From positions 47,399 to 111,398 of the forward strand of contig NZ_FOVH01000011.1 of the NCBI RefSeq assembly GCF_900115095.1: a stretch of 64,000 nt of DNA, written 5' to 3'. Both the position numbers and the translations under genes were made by a program. Positions 34,840 to 43,262 of the stretch are shown here, one piece after another (position 1 is the first letter of the stretch; each line of letters starts with the position of its first letter). The notes beneath the pieces are model-generated. The model was not told the DNA's origin. It was given only the letters and a program-made list of their open reading frames with translations, and searched no databases. The DNA is from Actinomadura madurae. GTDB lineage: Bacteria > Actinomycetota > Actinomycetes > Streptosporangiales > Streptosporangiaceae.

Positions 34840-35735
34840 CCCCGAGACGGCTCCGGACGTCCGCGAGGGGCGGCGCCGGCTTCGCGGACGTCGTCCTGGC
34901 GAGAGACGTTGGCGAGGGACTGCAGGGCGGCTGCTGAGGCGGGGTCGTTCGGTGTGTAGATCTCAAGCCGGTGGTCGGGGCTGTCGGGCTGGAGCCAGAC
35001 CTGGTAGGCGATGCTGACCGCGCCGGCGGCGGGGTGGCTCAGGTGCATGTCGCCGGTGGTGCAGTCGGCGACCTCGCCGGTCGCCCACATGGCCGCGAAC
35101 TCGTCGCTTCGCATGACGAGTTCCCCGATCAGCTCCGCCAGCCGCGCGTCGGTGGGGAACCGGCCGGCGGTGAGCCGGAGGTAGGCGACGTGGATGCGCG
35201 CGAGCTCCTCCCAGTTGCGGTGCAGGTCGCGGGTGCGCGGGTCGAGGAAGAACATGCGCGGGATGGACGGCCGGTGCCCTGGTTCCTTCGGCGCGTCGAA
35301 GGCGAGGTGCCGGGCGAACAGGGCGTGACCGGTGCGGTTCCAGGCCAGGACGTCTCCCCGGCGGCCCAGCACGAGCGCCGGTATCGCCTCACCGAGGGAG
35401 TTCAAGAGCGCGAGGACCCGCGCGTGGGGCGCCTCACGAGGTGGTTCGGACAGACCGGGAACAGGAGACTGCCGCGCGAGATTGAGCAGGTGCGTGCGCT
35501 CGACCGCGTCGAGCCGCAGCACCCTGGCGAGGGCGCTCAGAACCTGCTCGGAAGCGGTGTCCGCCAGGCCTTGCTCCAGGCGCGTGTAGTAGCCCGCGCT
35601 CACTCCGGCGAGCTGGGCGAGTTCCTCGCGTCGCAGTCCCGGCACCCGCCGCGCGGTGCCGTAGGTACGCAGCCCGACCTGGGCCGGCGTGACCCGGTCA
35701 CGACGGCTCCGCAGGAACGTTCCGAGGCTCTCCAC
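34794..35735 (-). CDS. XRE family regulator with MLTR/MmyB-like ligand domain
   Basis: 313 residues from GTG 35735, fixed by the -10 box 7 nt upstream. The HTH is RREELAQLAGVSAGYYTRLE with QGLADTASEQVLSALARVL (residues 35-80); residues 110-270 match the MmyB-like ligand-binding domain (ALVLGRRGDVLAWNRTGHAL, RNWEELARIHVAYLRLTAGR, LIGELVMRSDEFAAMWATGE), thought to bind fatty acids or other small ligands. It probably represses the divergent MFS exporter gene; a 23-bp dyad lies between. The stop codon lies inside the convergent GGDEF-like gene. Confidence 0.9.
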   Translation of the reverse strand: MESLGTFLRSRRDRVTPAQVGLRTYGTARRVPGLRREELAQLAGVSAGYYTRLEQGLADTASEQVLSALARVLRLDAVERTHLLNLARQSPVPGLSEPPREAPHARVLALLNSLGEAIPALVLGRRGDVLAWNRTGHALFARHLAFDAPKEPGHRPSIPRMFFLDPRTRDLHRNWEELARIHVAYLRLTAGRFPTDARLAELIGELVMRSDEFAAMWATGEVADCTTGDMHLSHPAAGAVSIAYQVWLQPDSPDHRLEIYTPNDPASAAALQSLANVSRQDDVREAGAAPRGRPEPSRGQPALAGPSFSTISR

Positions 35736-35742
35736 GATTTCG

Positions 35743-35748
35743 AGCGTA
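35743..35748 (-). promoter_or_regulatory. -10 box of the XRE gene (leaderless)
   Basis: TACGCT on the minus strand, 7 nt before GTG 35735. Confidence 0.5.
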
Positions 35749-35767
35749 AGCGGTCCGGCGTCTGACC

Positions 35768-35790
35768 GGGTGCACCTGCGAGGTGTACCC
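35768..35790. promoter_or_regulatory. Candidate operator between XRE and MFS genes
   Basis: Dyad GGGTGCACCT (35768-35777), 3 nt, AGGTGTACCC (35781-35790); nine of ten pairs match. Well placed for repression of both divergent genes by the XRE protein. Confidence 0.5.
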
Positions 35791-35838
35791 ACGGCAGGTG
35801 GATGGCTGCCGTCCGGGCGGTGCCGGAGCGTGGACGGC

Positions 35839-37353
35839 ATGTCTCAGCGGCACGCGACGAACCCCGCCGGTCTCCGTTCCTGGCTCGGGCTCCTGGTGAT
35901 CCTCGGTCCCGTACTCCTGGTGTCCATGGACGGCTCGATCCTGTTCCTGGCGATGCCACGGATCGGTCAGGCCCTCACGCCCACGGCGGACCAGGCCCTG
36001 TGGATCCTGGACGTCTACGGATTCGCGGTCGGATCCCTGCTCATCGCGTTCGGCGCCATCGGCGACCGGTACGGCCGGCTGCGGCTGCTCATGATCGGCG
36101 CGGCGGTCTTCGGTCTCGGGTCCGCGGCGGCCGCGTTCGCGCCCACCCCGGAGCTGCTCATCGCCGCCCGCGCGCTGATGGGCGCCGCCGGCGCGACGCT
36201 GCTGCCGTCGGCCCTGGCGGTGCTGAGCGAGCTGTTCGCCGACCCCCGCCGCCGGGCGCAGGCGATCGGCATCTTCGCCGCGGCGTTCTCGGCCGGGTTC
36301 GCGATCGGCCCCGTCGTCGGCGGGATGCTGCTGGAACGGTTCTGGTGGGGATCGGTCTTCCTGGTGAACCTGCCCGTCACCGTGCTCTTCCTGGTGTTCG
36401 CCCCCCTCCTGCTCGGCGAGGTGCGCGCGGCCCGTCCCGGGCGCGTGGACGTCCTCAGCGTGGCGACCTCGGCGGCGGGCCTCCTGCTCGTCGTCCACGG
36501 GCTCAAGCACGGGGCCGCCGAGGGCCTCTCGCCCGCCGCCGTCCTGGCGGGCGCGGCGGGGGTGGCGCTGCTCGCGTGGTTCGCCCGCCGGCAGCGGGTC
36601 CTCGCGCACCCGCTGATGGACTTCTCGCTCTTCCGCGACCGCGTCTTCACCGTCGCGATCATCACCGGTCTCCTGCCGCTGGCCGCGTGGTCGGCCACCG
36701 CCTTCCTGGCCGGCGTCCACCTCCAGTCGGTCCTCGGCCTGCCCATCCTGGACGCCGCGCTGCTGGCCCTGCCCGGGGCCGCGGTCCTGACCACCGCCTG
36801 CGTCGTGACACCGCCGGTCGCCGACCGCGTCGGCAGGCGGGCCGCGCTGATCACGTGCCACTTCTCCATCGCGGCCGGGCTGCTCCTCTTCCTGCCGGTC
36901 ACGACCGGCGGCGGGGCCGGATGGTACGTCGCCGCCACGGTCACCGCGGGCGTCGGCTACGGCATCTCCTTCGCCGTGGTCGCCGACACGGCGGTCGGCG
37001 CGGTCCCGGTCGAGCGGGCGGGCTCGGCGGGAGCGATCGCGGAGACCAGCAACGAGATCGGCAACGCCCTCGGGATCGCGCTGCTCGGCTCGCTCGCCGC
37101 GCTGATCTTCCGGCTCCAGGGGCCCGGCCTGGCGCCCACCCTCGATGAGACGCTCCGGCTCCCCGGGGTGACGCCCGCGGCCATCGGGGACGCGAAGGCG
37201 GCCTTCGTCACCGGCCTCCGCGTCGCCGCCGCCGTGGCGAGCCTCCTGCACGTCGTCCTCGGCGTCATCGCGCTTCGCTGGCTCTCACGGTCCGGGCCGG
37301 AACAGCCCGAACCGGCTGCCGAGCCGACGAGGACGGATCAGGCGGTCCACTGA
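35839..37353 (+). CDS. MFS multidrug exporter (SmvA/QacA-like DHA2)
   Basis: 504 residues, about 14 membrane segments. Starts with VILGPVLLVSMDGSILFLAM (helix 1 with the membrane Asp of DHA2 exporters), motif A GAIGDRYGRLRLL in the loop after helix 2, and motif C-type glycines in helix 5 (FAIGPVVGGMLLERFWWGS). It expels cationic or lipophilic drugs using the proton gradient. It is controlled most likely by the divergent XRE regulator. Ends at a bidirectional terminator shared with the aminotransferase gene. Confidence 0.9.
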   Translation: MSQRHATNPAGLRSWLGLLVILGPVLLVSMDGSILFLAMPRIGQALTPTADQALWILDVYGFAVGSLLIAFGAIGDRYGRLRLLMIGAAVFGLGSAAAAFAPTPELLIAARALMGAAGATLLPSALAVLSELFADPRRRAQAIGIFAAAFSAGFAIGPVVGGMLLERFWWGSVFLVNLPVTVLFLVFAPLLLGEVRAARPGRVDVLSVATSAAGLLLVVHGLKHGAAEGLSPAAVLAGAAGVALLAWFARRQRVLAHPLMDFSLFRDRVFTVAIITGLLPLAAWSATAFLAGVHLQSVLGLPILDAALLALPGAAVLTTACVVTPPVADRVGRRAALITCHFSIAAGLLLFLPVTTGGGAGWYVAATVTAGVGYGISFAVVADTAVGAVPVERAGSAGAIAETSNEIGNALGIALLGSLAALIFRLQGPGLAPTLDETLRLPGVTPAAIGDAKAAFVTGLRVAAAVASLLHVVLGVIALRWLSRSGPEQPEPAAEPTRTDQAVH

Positions 37354-37389
37354 CGGCAGCGCACGCGAAGGCCGTCGTGCGCTGCCGTC
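37352..37389. terminator. Bidirectional terminator between MFS and aminotransferase genes
   Basis: Perfect 14-bp arms GACGGCAGCGCACG (37352-37365) and CGTGCGCTGCCGTC (37376-37389), 10-nt loop, overlapping the MFS stop codon. Confidence 0.8.
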
Positions 37390-37398
37390 CGAGGGCCG

Positions 37399-38478
37399 TC
37401 AGTTGCGGTGGGGGAAGGCTTTGGCCACCGCGAGGAAGGCGTCGTTCTCCTCTGGGGAGCCGATCGAGACGCGGGCGCCCTCGCCCGCGAAGGGGCGGAC
37501 GCTCACGCCCTGGGCGTCGCAGGCTGCGGAGAAGTCCATCGTGCGGTCGCCCAGGCGGAGCCAGACGAAGTTGGCCTCCGTCGGCGGGACGGTCCAGCCG
37601 TCCGCGAGGAGCGCGTCCCGGACGCGGTCGCGCTCCTTCACCGTGCCCTCGACGCGCTCCAGGAGTTCACCGGTGGCCCGCAGCGACGCGATCCCGGCGG
37701 CCTGCGCGACCGAGTTCACGCTGAACGGGAGGAAGGTCTTGCGGATCGCGCCCGCCACCTCCGGGTGCGCCACGAGGAACCCGATGCGCAGGCCGGCGAG
37801 GCCGTAGGCCTTGGAGAACGTGCGGAGGATCGCCAGGTTCGGCCGGTCGCCGTAGAGGGCGAGGCCGTCCGGCACCTCGTCGTCGCGGACGTACTCGCGG
37901 TACGCCTCGTCCAGGACGACCAGGCAGTCGGCGGGGACGCGGTCCAGGAACGCCTCGATCTCCGCGCGCCGGACGATCGTGCCCGTCGGGTTGTTCGGGT
38001 TGCAGAGGAAGATCAGGCGGGTCCGGTCGGTGATCGCGCCGGCCATCGCGGGCAGGTCGTGGGTCTCGTCCCGCAGCGCGACCTGGACGCCCGTGGCGCC
38101 CGACAGCGACACCAGCAGCGGGTACGCCTCGAAGGAGCGCCACGCGTAGACGACCTCGGCGCCCGGCTCGGCGACGGCCTCCAGCAGCATCTGGGTCATC
38201 CCGACCGACCCGCAGCCGACCGCGACATGGTCGGCGGGGACGCCGCAGAACTCCGCGATCGCCTCGGTCAGCGCGGTCGCGTTGTTGTCCGGGTAGCGGT
38301 TGACGTTCCGGGCCGCCTCGCCGATCGCGTCCACGACCGACGGGAGCGGACCGTGCGGCGACTCGTTGGACGACAGCTTGAACGAGCGGCCCTCGGGCGA
38401 CATCACGACCTTGCCGGGCTTGTAAGCCACGAACCGGTCGAGAACGGAGCGGAAGCGCGGAGTGGTTGCCTCGGACAC
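37399..38478 (-). CDS. pat: Aromatic/histidinol-phosphate type aminotransferase (PLP, class I/II)
   Basis: 359 residues from GTG 38478 with GGAGG upstream. HisC-like fold type I enzyme: KLSSNESPHGPLPSVVDAI, NVNRYPDNNATALTEAIAEF, FLCNPNNPTGT, VLDEAYREYV (Asp that pairs with PLP nitrogen) and RTFSKAYGLAGLRIG (Lys that forms the Schiff base). The lack of nearby his genes suggests a phenylalanine/tyrosine aminotransferase (Pat) rather than HisC, though the two cannot be separated with confidence by eye. Confidence 0.88.
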   Translation of the reverse strand: MSEATTPRFRSVLDRFVAYKPGKVVMSPEGRSFKLSSNESPHGPLPSVVDAIGEAARNVNRYPDNNATALTEAIAEFCGVPADHVAVGCGSVGMTQMLLEAVAEPGAEVVYAWRSFEAYPLLVSLSGATGVQVALRDETHDLPAMAGAITDRTRLIFLCNPNNPTGTIVRRAEIEAFLDRVPADCLVVLDEAYREYVRDDEVPDGLALYGDRPNLAILRTFSKAYGLAGLRIGFLVAHPEVAGAIRKTFLPFSVNSVAQAAGIASLRATGELLERVEGTVKERDRVRDALLADGWTVPPTEANFVWLRLGDRTMDFSAACDAQGVSVRPFAGEGARVSIGSPEENDAFLAVAKAFPHRN

Positions 38479-38518
38479 CGTTGTCCTCCAGATCGCACAG
38501 GGGGTGATGAGCCCCAGC

Positions 38519-38812
38519 CTATGCAGCGTCCATCATCATCCAGCAAACGGCCACGATCCGGACGAACTCCCAGTCGCGGGTGTCGTCCGGCCACCAGCCC
38601 CGGTTGAACGCGTCCTCTGCGAAACCGTGCAGGTATCCCATCAGCTCGGCCGATCCGGGCGGCGCGCCGGGCTCGCCCAGTTCGTCGCGGAGGCTGGCCA
38701 CATGCTGGTCGACGGCCGCCGCCAGGCCCGGGGAGCCGGCCATCTCCGCGACGCCGGCCTCCCCGATGTCCCGGACGAGCAGGCCGAGAGCGTCGGAAGG
38801 GTCACCGTTCAT
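38519..38812 (-). CDS. DUF6401-like small protein
   Basis: 97 residues from ATG 38812 with TAGTTT 8 nt upstream (leaderless). Helical, ending with GYLHGFAEDAFNRGWWPDDT and DWEFVRIVAVCWMMMDAA. This matches the actinobacterial DUF6401 type, often found near natural-product genes; its function is unknown. It lies 40 nt upstream of the aminotransferase on the same strand. Confidence 0.6.
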   Translation of the reverse strand: MNGDPSDALGLLVRDIGEAGVAEMAGSPGLAAAVDQHVASLRDELGEPGAPPGSAELMGYLHGFAEDAFNRGWWPDDTRDWEFVRIVAVCWMMMDAA

Positions 38813-38869
38813 AGGGGGTGAAACTAGCAACCGCCCGGCGCTGCTTGCGACATCGCCCCAGGTAAAACC

Positions 38870-39544
38870 TCATGCGCGGGGTCTCAGCATGGGCGGCCTG
38901 AGCTGTTCGGCGTCGCCGCGCCGGTAGAGCCTCGCGGGGCGTCCGCCGTCCCGCGTGGTGGTCCGGTCGGTCGGGATGAGGAACCGGTCGGCGCCGGTCA
39001 CCTTCCGGTGGAAGTTCCGCGGGTCGAGGCTGGTGCCCCACACGATCTCGTAGACGCGGCGCAGCTCCGCGACCGTGAACTCGGGCGGGCAGAAGGCGGC
39101 GGCCAGCGAGGTGTACTCCAGCTTCGCCCGTGCCCGCTCCATCCCGTCGCACAGGATGCGCCGGTGGTCGAACGCGGCCCGGTCCCGGTGGACGAGGTCG
39201 TCCACGGCCGTCCACAGCACCTGCGCCCGGCTGGAGGCGGGCAGGTCCGGCGCGAGCCCGAGGTAGGCGACGCTCACCACCCGCTGCCGGGGGTCGCGGT
39301 CGGGATACCCGTAGGTCGCGAGCTGCTCCAGGTGGATGCGCACGTCCGCGAGCCCGGCCCGCTCCGCCATGAGGCGGGACGCGGCGGCGGGCAGGTCCTC
39401 GTCGAGCTGGATGAACCCGCCCGGCAGCGACCACGCCCCCTGGTACGGCGCCCGGTCGCGCCGCCACCGGAGGGCGCACAGCCGGTGCTCCCGCACGGTG
39501 AGGACGACGAGGTCGACGGATACGGCAAGCCGCGGCACGGACAT
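38870..39544 (-). CDS. nrtR: NrtR-like regulator (Nudix domain plus winged helix)
   Basis: 224 residues from ATG 39544. Residues 1-140 form a Nudix-like domain (VDLVVLTVREHRLCALRWRR, GAWSLPGGFIQLDEDLPAAA) in which the catalytic Nudix box is degenerate (the REUxEE part reads SRLMAERAG). Residues 150-224 are the NrtR winged helix (AAAFCPPEFTVAELRRVYEI, DPRNFHRKVTGADRFLIP, GRPARLYRRGD). NrtR represses NAD-synthesis genes and is released by ADP-ribose. No NAD genes are adjacent, so targets lie elsewhere or differ. Leaderless promoter 6 nt upstream. Confidence 0.85.
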   Translation of the reverse strand: MSVPRLAVSVDLVVLTVREHRLCALRWRRDRAPYQGAWSLPGGFIQLDEDLPAAASRLMAERAGLADVRIHLEQLATYGYPDRDPRQRVVSVAYLGLAPDLPASSRAQVLWTAVDDLVHRDRAAFDHRRILCDGMERARAKLEYTSLAAAFCPPEFTVAELRRVYEIVWGTSLDPRNFHRKVTGADRFLIPTDRTTTRDGGRPARLYRRGDAEQLRPPMLRPRA

Positions 39545-39550
39545 GCAACG

Positions 39551-39556
39551 AACTTA
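39551..39556 (-). promoter_or_regulatory. -10 box of the NrtR-like gene (leaderless)
   Basis: TAAGTT on the minus strand, 6 nt before ATG 39544. Confidence 0.5.
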
Positions 39557-39583
39557 GCGGGAGCGACGGGCCGTTAACGCCAA

Positions 39584-39615
39584 GAAGGCCCGGCCCGGGA
39601 CCGGGCCGGGCCTTC
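39584..39615 (-). terminator. Terminator after the flotillin gene
   Basis: Perfect 15-bp inverted repeat, left GAAGGCCCGGCCCGG (39584-39598), right CCGGGCCGGGCCTTC (39601-39615). On the minus strand it is followed by TTGGCGTT, a weak U-rich run. Confidence 0.75.
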
Positions 39616-39620
39616 GGCGG

Positions 39621-40970
39621 TCAGTCCTCCTTCGGCGTCTCCGCGGGGACCTCCACGGGAACCGTGGCGGCCGGGACGCCGTTGTGGCCGTTCGCGGCGT
39701 TCTGCCCGTTCATCCCGGCGAGGAGCTGCCGGGCGACGCCGAGGCCGGTGCCGCCGAGCGTGAGCGCCTTGGCGAGCATGTCCTCCATGCCCTGGGCGCC
39801 GTTGAGCAGGACCATGTTGTCGACGTTGCCGAACACGCCCGCGCCGGCCTCGACGATCTCCGGCCACTTCTCGGCGAGCTGCTGGGCGATGACGGCGTCG
39901 GTGTTCTCCGCCAGGGCGACGGCGCGGGCCTTGATCGCCTCCGCCTCGGCGAGGCCCTTCTGCCGGGTCGCGTCCGCCTCGGCCTCACCGAGCAGCCGGA
40001 TCGCCTCGGACTCGCGCTGGGCCTTGAGCTGGACCTCGGTCGCGGCGGCCTGGGCGTAGGAGATGCGCTCCTCGCGCTCCGCCTCGGCCAGCTTGACCTG
40101 CTCGTACGCGCGGGCGTCCGCGGGCTTGCGGACCTCGCTCTCCAGCCGCTTCTCGGTGCGCTCGGCCTCCAGCTCGGCGTTGCGGGTCTCCTTGAGGATG
40201 ACCTCCTGCCGGGCCTGCTGCGCGGCCTGCTGCACCTGGCCCTCGTACTCGGCCTTCTTGATCTCGGTGTCCCGGATGACCGCGGCGTTCTCCCGCAGGG
40301 CCTCCTGCTCGCGCTGGGTGGCCTCCTGGTTCCGCTCGGCCTCGGCGATGCGGGCGGCGGCGGCGACCTTGGCGGCGTGCGGGCGGCCCAGGTTGGTGAT
40401 GTAGCCGGCGTCGTCGTGGATCTCCTGGATCTGCAGGGAGTCCACGATCAGGCCGAGCTTGCTCATCTCGTCGGCGGCCGAGCCGCGGGTCTCGGACGTC
40501 AGGCGCTCGCGGTTGAGGATCAGGTCCTCGACGGTGAGGTTGCCGATGATCGAGCGCAGGTGGCCGGTGAACAGCTCGTGGATGGCCCCGTCCATCGACT
40601 TCTGCTGCTCCAGGAAGCGCCGCGCCGCGTTGGCGATCGACACGAAGTCGTCGCCGACCTTGTAGATGACCACGCCGCGGACCTTGACCGGGATGCCCTG
40701 CTGCGTCACGCAGCTGACCTCGAGGTTGGCCGCGCGGCTGTCGAGCCGCAGCCGGCGGGACGTCTGGAAGCCGGGCAGCACCGCCGTGCCCTTACCGGTA
40801 ATGATCTTGAAACCGAGGCTGTCCACGCCGTCGATCGGCTTGGACCTGGCGCCCAGCCCGGAAATGATCAGAGCCTCGTTCGGCTCGGCGACCCGCCAGA
40901 CCATCTTGAACAAGATGATCAAGACGATGACTGCGACGACGGCACCGACCGCCACGGCGATCACGGGCAT
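39621..40970 (-). CDS. Flotillin-like membrane scaffold protein
   Basis: 449 residues from ATG 40970 (GAGGAGG upstream). An N-terminal membrane anchor (IAVAVGAVVAVIVLIILFKM, residues 4-23) is followed by the SPFH/PHB domain (residues 30-190: VAEPNEALIISGLGARS, ANLEVSCVTQQGIPVKVRGV, RSIIGNLTVEDLILNRERLT) and a long Ala/Glu-rich coiled coil (200-350, the flotillin domain with EAxA repeats). Flotillins order membrane microdomains and help organise cell-wall and signalling enzymes. The Gly/Asn-rich C-terminus ends acidic. An NfeD-like small gene lies upstream, as in many flotillin operons. Confidence 0.93.
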   Translation of the reverse strand: MPVIAVAVGAVVAVIVLIILFKMVWRVAEPNEALIISGLGARSKPIDGVDSLGFKIITGKGTAVLPGFQTSRRLRLDSRAANLEVSCVTQQGIPVKVRGVVIYKVGDDFVSIANAARRFLEQQKSMDGAIHELFTGHLRSIIGNLTVEDLILNRERLTSETRGSAADEMSKLGLIVDSLQIQEIHDDAGYITNLGRPHAAKVAAAARIAEAERNQEATQREQEALRENAAVIRDTEIKKAEYEGQVQQAAQQARQEVILKETRNAELEAERTEKRLESEVRKPADARAYEQVKLAEAEREERISYAQAAATEVQLKAQRESEAIRLLGEAEADATRQKGLAEAEAIKARAVALAENTDAVIAQQLAEKWPEIVEAGAGVFGNVDNMVLLNGAQGMEDMLAKALTLGGTGLGVARQLLAGMNGQNAANGHNGVPAATVPVEVPAETPKED

Positions 40971-41115
40971 GGGGCCTCCTCTTCAGATGTCAGGGGCGCG
41001 GCCGGCCCGGGGGCGGCCCGTCCGCGTTTCCCAATAGACGCGATCCGCGCGCGGACGGTTCGGTCACCGCCGCACGTATTCGCGTCCTGATGAGGCCAAT
41101 TTCATCGTCGTGGCG

Positions 41116-41340
41116 TCACGAGGGCAGCGCGGGTGCCACGTACACCGTCCGGGGCGGGTGGTACTCGACCACGACGACGATCGCCCCGACGTCGATCTCG
41201 TCACGGGGATTGACCGGGTGCGCGTAGAACGCCTCCACACCCCCGCGGATGCCCACCATGACCTCGCCGACGAGTCCAGGCCCGATCCGGCCGGTCACCC
41301 GTCCCTCCCTACCGACCACGACCACCCCTGCGAACGCCAT
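41116..41340 (-). CDS. NfeD-like OB-fold protein, short form
   Basis: 74 residues. GREGRVTGRIGPGLVGEVMV with VRGGVEAFYAHPV-like continuation and DVGAIVVVVEYHPPRTVYV match the C-terminal OB-fold of NfeD proteins, which partner flotillins; the membrane helices and protease domain of full NfeD are absent. Start ATG 41340; GTGAGG upstream is a weak ribosome binding site. 145 nt separate it from the flotillin gene on the same strand. Confidence 0.6.
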   Translation of the reverse strand: MAFAGVVVVGREGRVTGRIGPGLVGEVMVGIRGGVEAFYAHPVNPRDEIDVGAIVVVVEYHPPRTVYVAPALPS

Positions 41341-41469
41341 GCCTCACCGCACCCTGCGGCTCGTGTAAGCCGAACCGTATCTGCTGAAACCCCCCTCCCG
41401 CACCGCCGCACCCCACCCCCGCGGGCGACACGGCCGCACCCTCTCGGGGTTTGAAGCTCAGCCGGGGTC

Positions 41470-41601
41470 ACGGGCAGGCGCGCGGAGCGAGCGCAGCGAG
41501 CGCAGCGCGCATGCCCGTCGACGCAGGCGACCGCAGCGACGCCGCGCACGCCAGAACAGGCACGACAGACCGCAACCGCGGCGTGAGGATCGCCTGCGTC
41601 G
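41470..41601. repeat. Compound inverted-repeat element
   Basis: First hairpin: ACGGGCA and GCGCGC (41470-41483) against GCGCGC and TGCCCGT (41505-41518), one mismatch, with a loop of GCGAGCGCA repeats. A second 12-bp perfect inverted repeat, CGACGCAGGCGA (41519-41530) and TCGCCTGCGTCG (41590-41601), begins right after it. Together they form a 130-bp structured block in the 300 nt between the NfeD-like and lipoprotein genes, in which no gene is visible. Confidence 0.6.
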
Positions 41602-41638
41602 TGACGGGGGGTTCCAGGGGGGTCGCTACCCCTGGGAG

Positions 41639-42337
41639 TTAGGGCAGGACGCGCTGAGCCTGGGCCAGGGCTTCGTGGGCCAGGCGTTCGGCGTCGGTGC
41701 GGGTCGCGTTGGGGCCGAAGACGGTGATGGTGGACAGGTAGTGGCGGCCCCGGAACACGACGTACCAGGTGCGGGTGCGGGCGCCGCCGCTGATCGTGGT
41801 GACGCCGACGGTGCGGGAGCCCTCGCCGATGTCGCCCTTGGGCGCCTCGACGACCCGGTGCTCGGACCATGTGGTGCCGACCTTGGTGCGGAAGGTCAGG
41901 CAGCCGGTGGGGACGCGGGCGTTGACCTGCTTCTCGGCGTCGGCGGCGGACATGCCCATCAGCGTCTCGGTGGCGGTCTGGCCGCTGCCGTTGGTGAACG
42001 AGACGAGGGCGGCGGGGACGTCGCCGGCGACGTCCCCGGCGAGGCGTCCCGTCCCGCAGCGGGGCTTGTCCAGCGCCGCCTCCCGCTGCAGCCTGGCCGC
42101 GTTCTGGATGGCCTTCAGCGACCCGTACTCGCCCGAGTCGGGCTCGCCCGCGCGCCGGTAGCCGGTCGGCGCGGTGAGCAGCGCCTGCGCGAGCTGGTCG
42201 GAGGTGTAGCCGATGCCCGCCACCTCGGCGCGGGCCGTGCCGCCCACCTGGGAGGCGCGTCCGGCGTCGCCGCCGCCGCACGCGGTCGCGGCGGCGGCCG
42301 TCGACAGCAGCATGATCGGGAGGAGCCTGTGCGCCAT
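41639..42337 (-). CDS. Putative lipoprotein
   Basis: 232 residues from ATG 42337. The N-terminus is a signal peptide (LLPIMLLSTAAAATACGGGD) with a lipobox-like Ala-Thr-Ala-Cys at residue 20. The mature part is strand-rich with two further Cys (KPRCGTG and TGCLTFRTK), which may pair. I recognise no family; a PknH-like or sensor-like extracytoplasmic domain would fit the size. Attached to the outer leaflet of the membrane. Leaderless promoter TAGGGT 6 nt upstream. Confidence 0.7.
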   Translation of the reverse strand: MAHRLLPIMLLSTAAAATACGGGDAGRASQVGGTARAEVAGIGYTSDQLAQALLTAPTGYRRAGEPDSGEYGSLKAIQNAARLQREAALDKPRCGTGRLAGDVAGDVPAALVSFTNGSGQTATETLMGMSAADAEKQVNARVPTGCLTFRTKVGTTWSEHRVVEAPKGDIGEGSRTVGVTTISGGARTRTWYVVFRGRHYLSTITVFGPNATRTDAERLAHEALAQAQRVLP

Positions 42338-42343
42338 GGCGCG

Positions 42344-42349
42344 ACCCTA
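42344..42349 (-). promoter_or_regulatory. -10 box of the lipoprotein gene (leaderless)
   Basis: TAGGGT on the minus strand, 6 nt before ATG 42337. Confidence 0.5.
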
Positions 42350-42400
42350 CGGGGCACAGGGGGCGAGTCGCCCCGGACGACACACCCCCGGACGAACCCG

Positions 42401-43099
42401 TCAGCTTTTCTCGGCGCGCTCGTTGTACTCGCCGGCGTACTCCTGGCCGGACATCTTCTGGATGGTCTCGACGATCTCGTCGGCGATGGCGCGGCGGGCC
42501 TTGGCGGGCGGCAGGTCGCGGTAGTGGGAGAAGTCCATCGGCGGGCCGATCCGCACGGTGGGGCGGGGGCCGAACACGCGGGGGAGGCTCGCGCCGATCG
42601 GCTGGATCTTCTCGGTGCCTTCGAGTGCCACCGGCAGGACGCGCGCCCCGGACTGCAGGACGAGCCAGCCGATGCCCGTCCGGGCGCGGTAGAGGCGCCC
42701 GTCCGGGGAGCGGGTGCCCTCCGGGTAGATAGCGAACGCGCCGCTGTTGCCGAGGACCTCGGCGGCCTGCTCCAGCGCGCCCATGGCGGCCCGCCGGGCA
42801 CCGCGCCGCACCGGGACGTGCCCGAGGTTGGTGAGGAACCAGCGGACGAAGCCGTTCTTCAGCCCGCCGCCCTCGAAGTAGTCCGCCTTGGCGATGTAGG
42901 TGACCGGACGCGGGACCGCCAGGGGGATGATGAAGCTGTCGATGAACGACAGGTGGTTGCTCGCCACGATGAGCGGCCCGTAGCTCGGCACGTTCTCGCC
43001 GCCCACCACCCGCGGGCGGAAAAGAAGCCAGAGGATCGGACGCACCACGCGCGTCATGAACGTGTAGAACACCCAGCCTCCCGAATTCGCCAACGCCAC
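42401..43099 (-). CDS. 1-acyl-sn-glycerol-3-phosphate acyltransferase family (PlsC)
   Basis: 232 residues from GTG 43099 with GAGG upstream. The acyltransferase block I is NHLSFIDS (NHx4D, about residues 49-55), block III FAIYPEGTRSPDG, and block IV VLPVALEGTEKIQPIG. The N-terminal hydrophobic stretch (GWVFYTFMTRVVRPILWLLF) anchors it to the membrane. It transfers acyl chains to lysophosphatidate or a related acceptor in phospholipid synthesis. Confidence 0.9.
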   Translation of the reverse strand: MALANSGGWVFYTFMTRVVRPILWLLFRPRVVGGENVPSYGPLIVASNHLSFIDSFIIPLAVPRPVTYIAKADYFEGGGLKNGFVRWFLTNLGHVPVRRGARRAAMGALEQAAEVLGNSGAFAIYPEGTRSPDGRLYRARTGIGWLVLQSGARVLPVALEGTEKIQPIGASLPRVFGPRPTVRIGPPMDFSHYRDLPPAKARRAIADEIVETIQKMSGQEYAGEYNERAEKS

Positions 43100-43262
43100 T
43101 GTAACCTCTGCGCCGATCCGGGCCCCGGTCAGCGCCCTCCTTTCCCGGCCGAGAGCCGGTCAGGAATGGTTCAAGTCCAGGTCAAAGGCCACCCAGGCGG
43201 TATTGGACGCCATTCCCTACCCTCAAGTAAGTTTCTCTTGAGTAAGTTATTACGCCTGTTTC

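Noticed and set aside
37408..38607. 399-codon plus-strand ORF antisense to the aminotransferase
   Set aside because: Shadow frame of a clear PLP enzyme with all catalytic motifs on the other strand.
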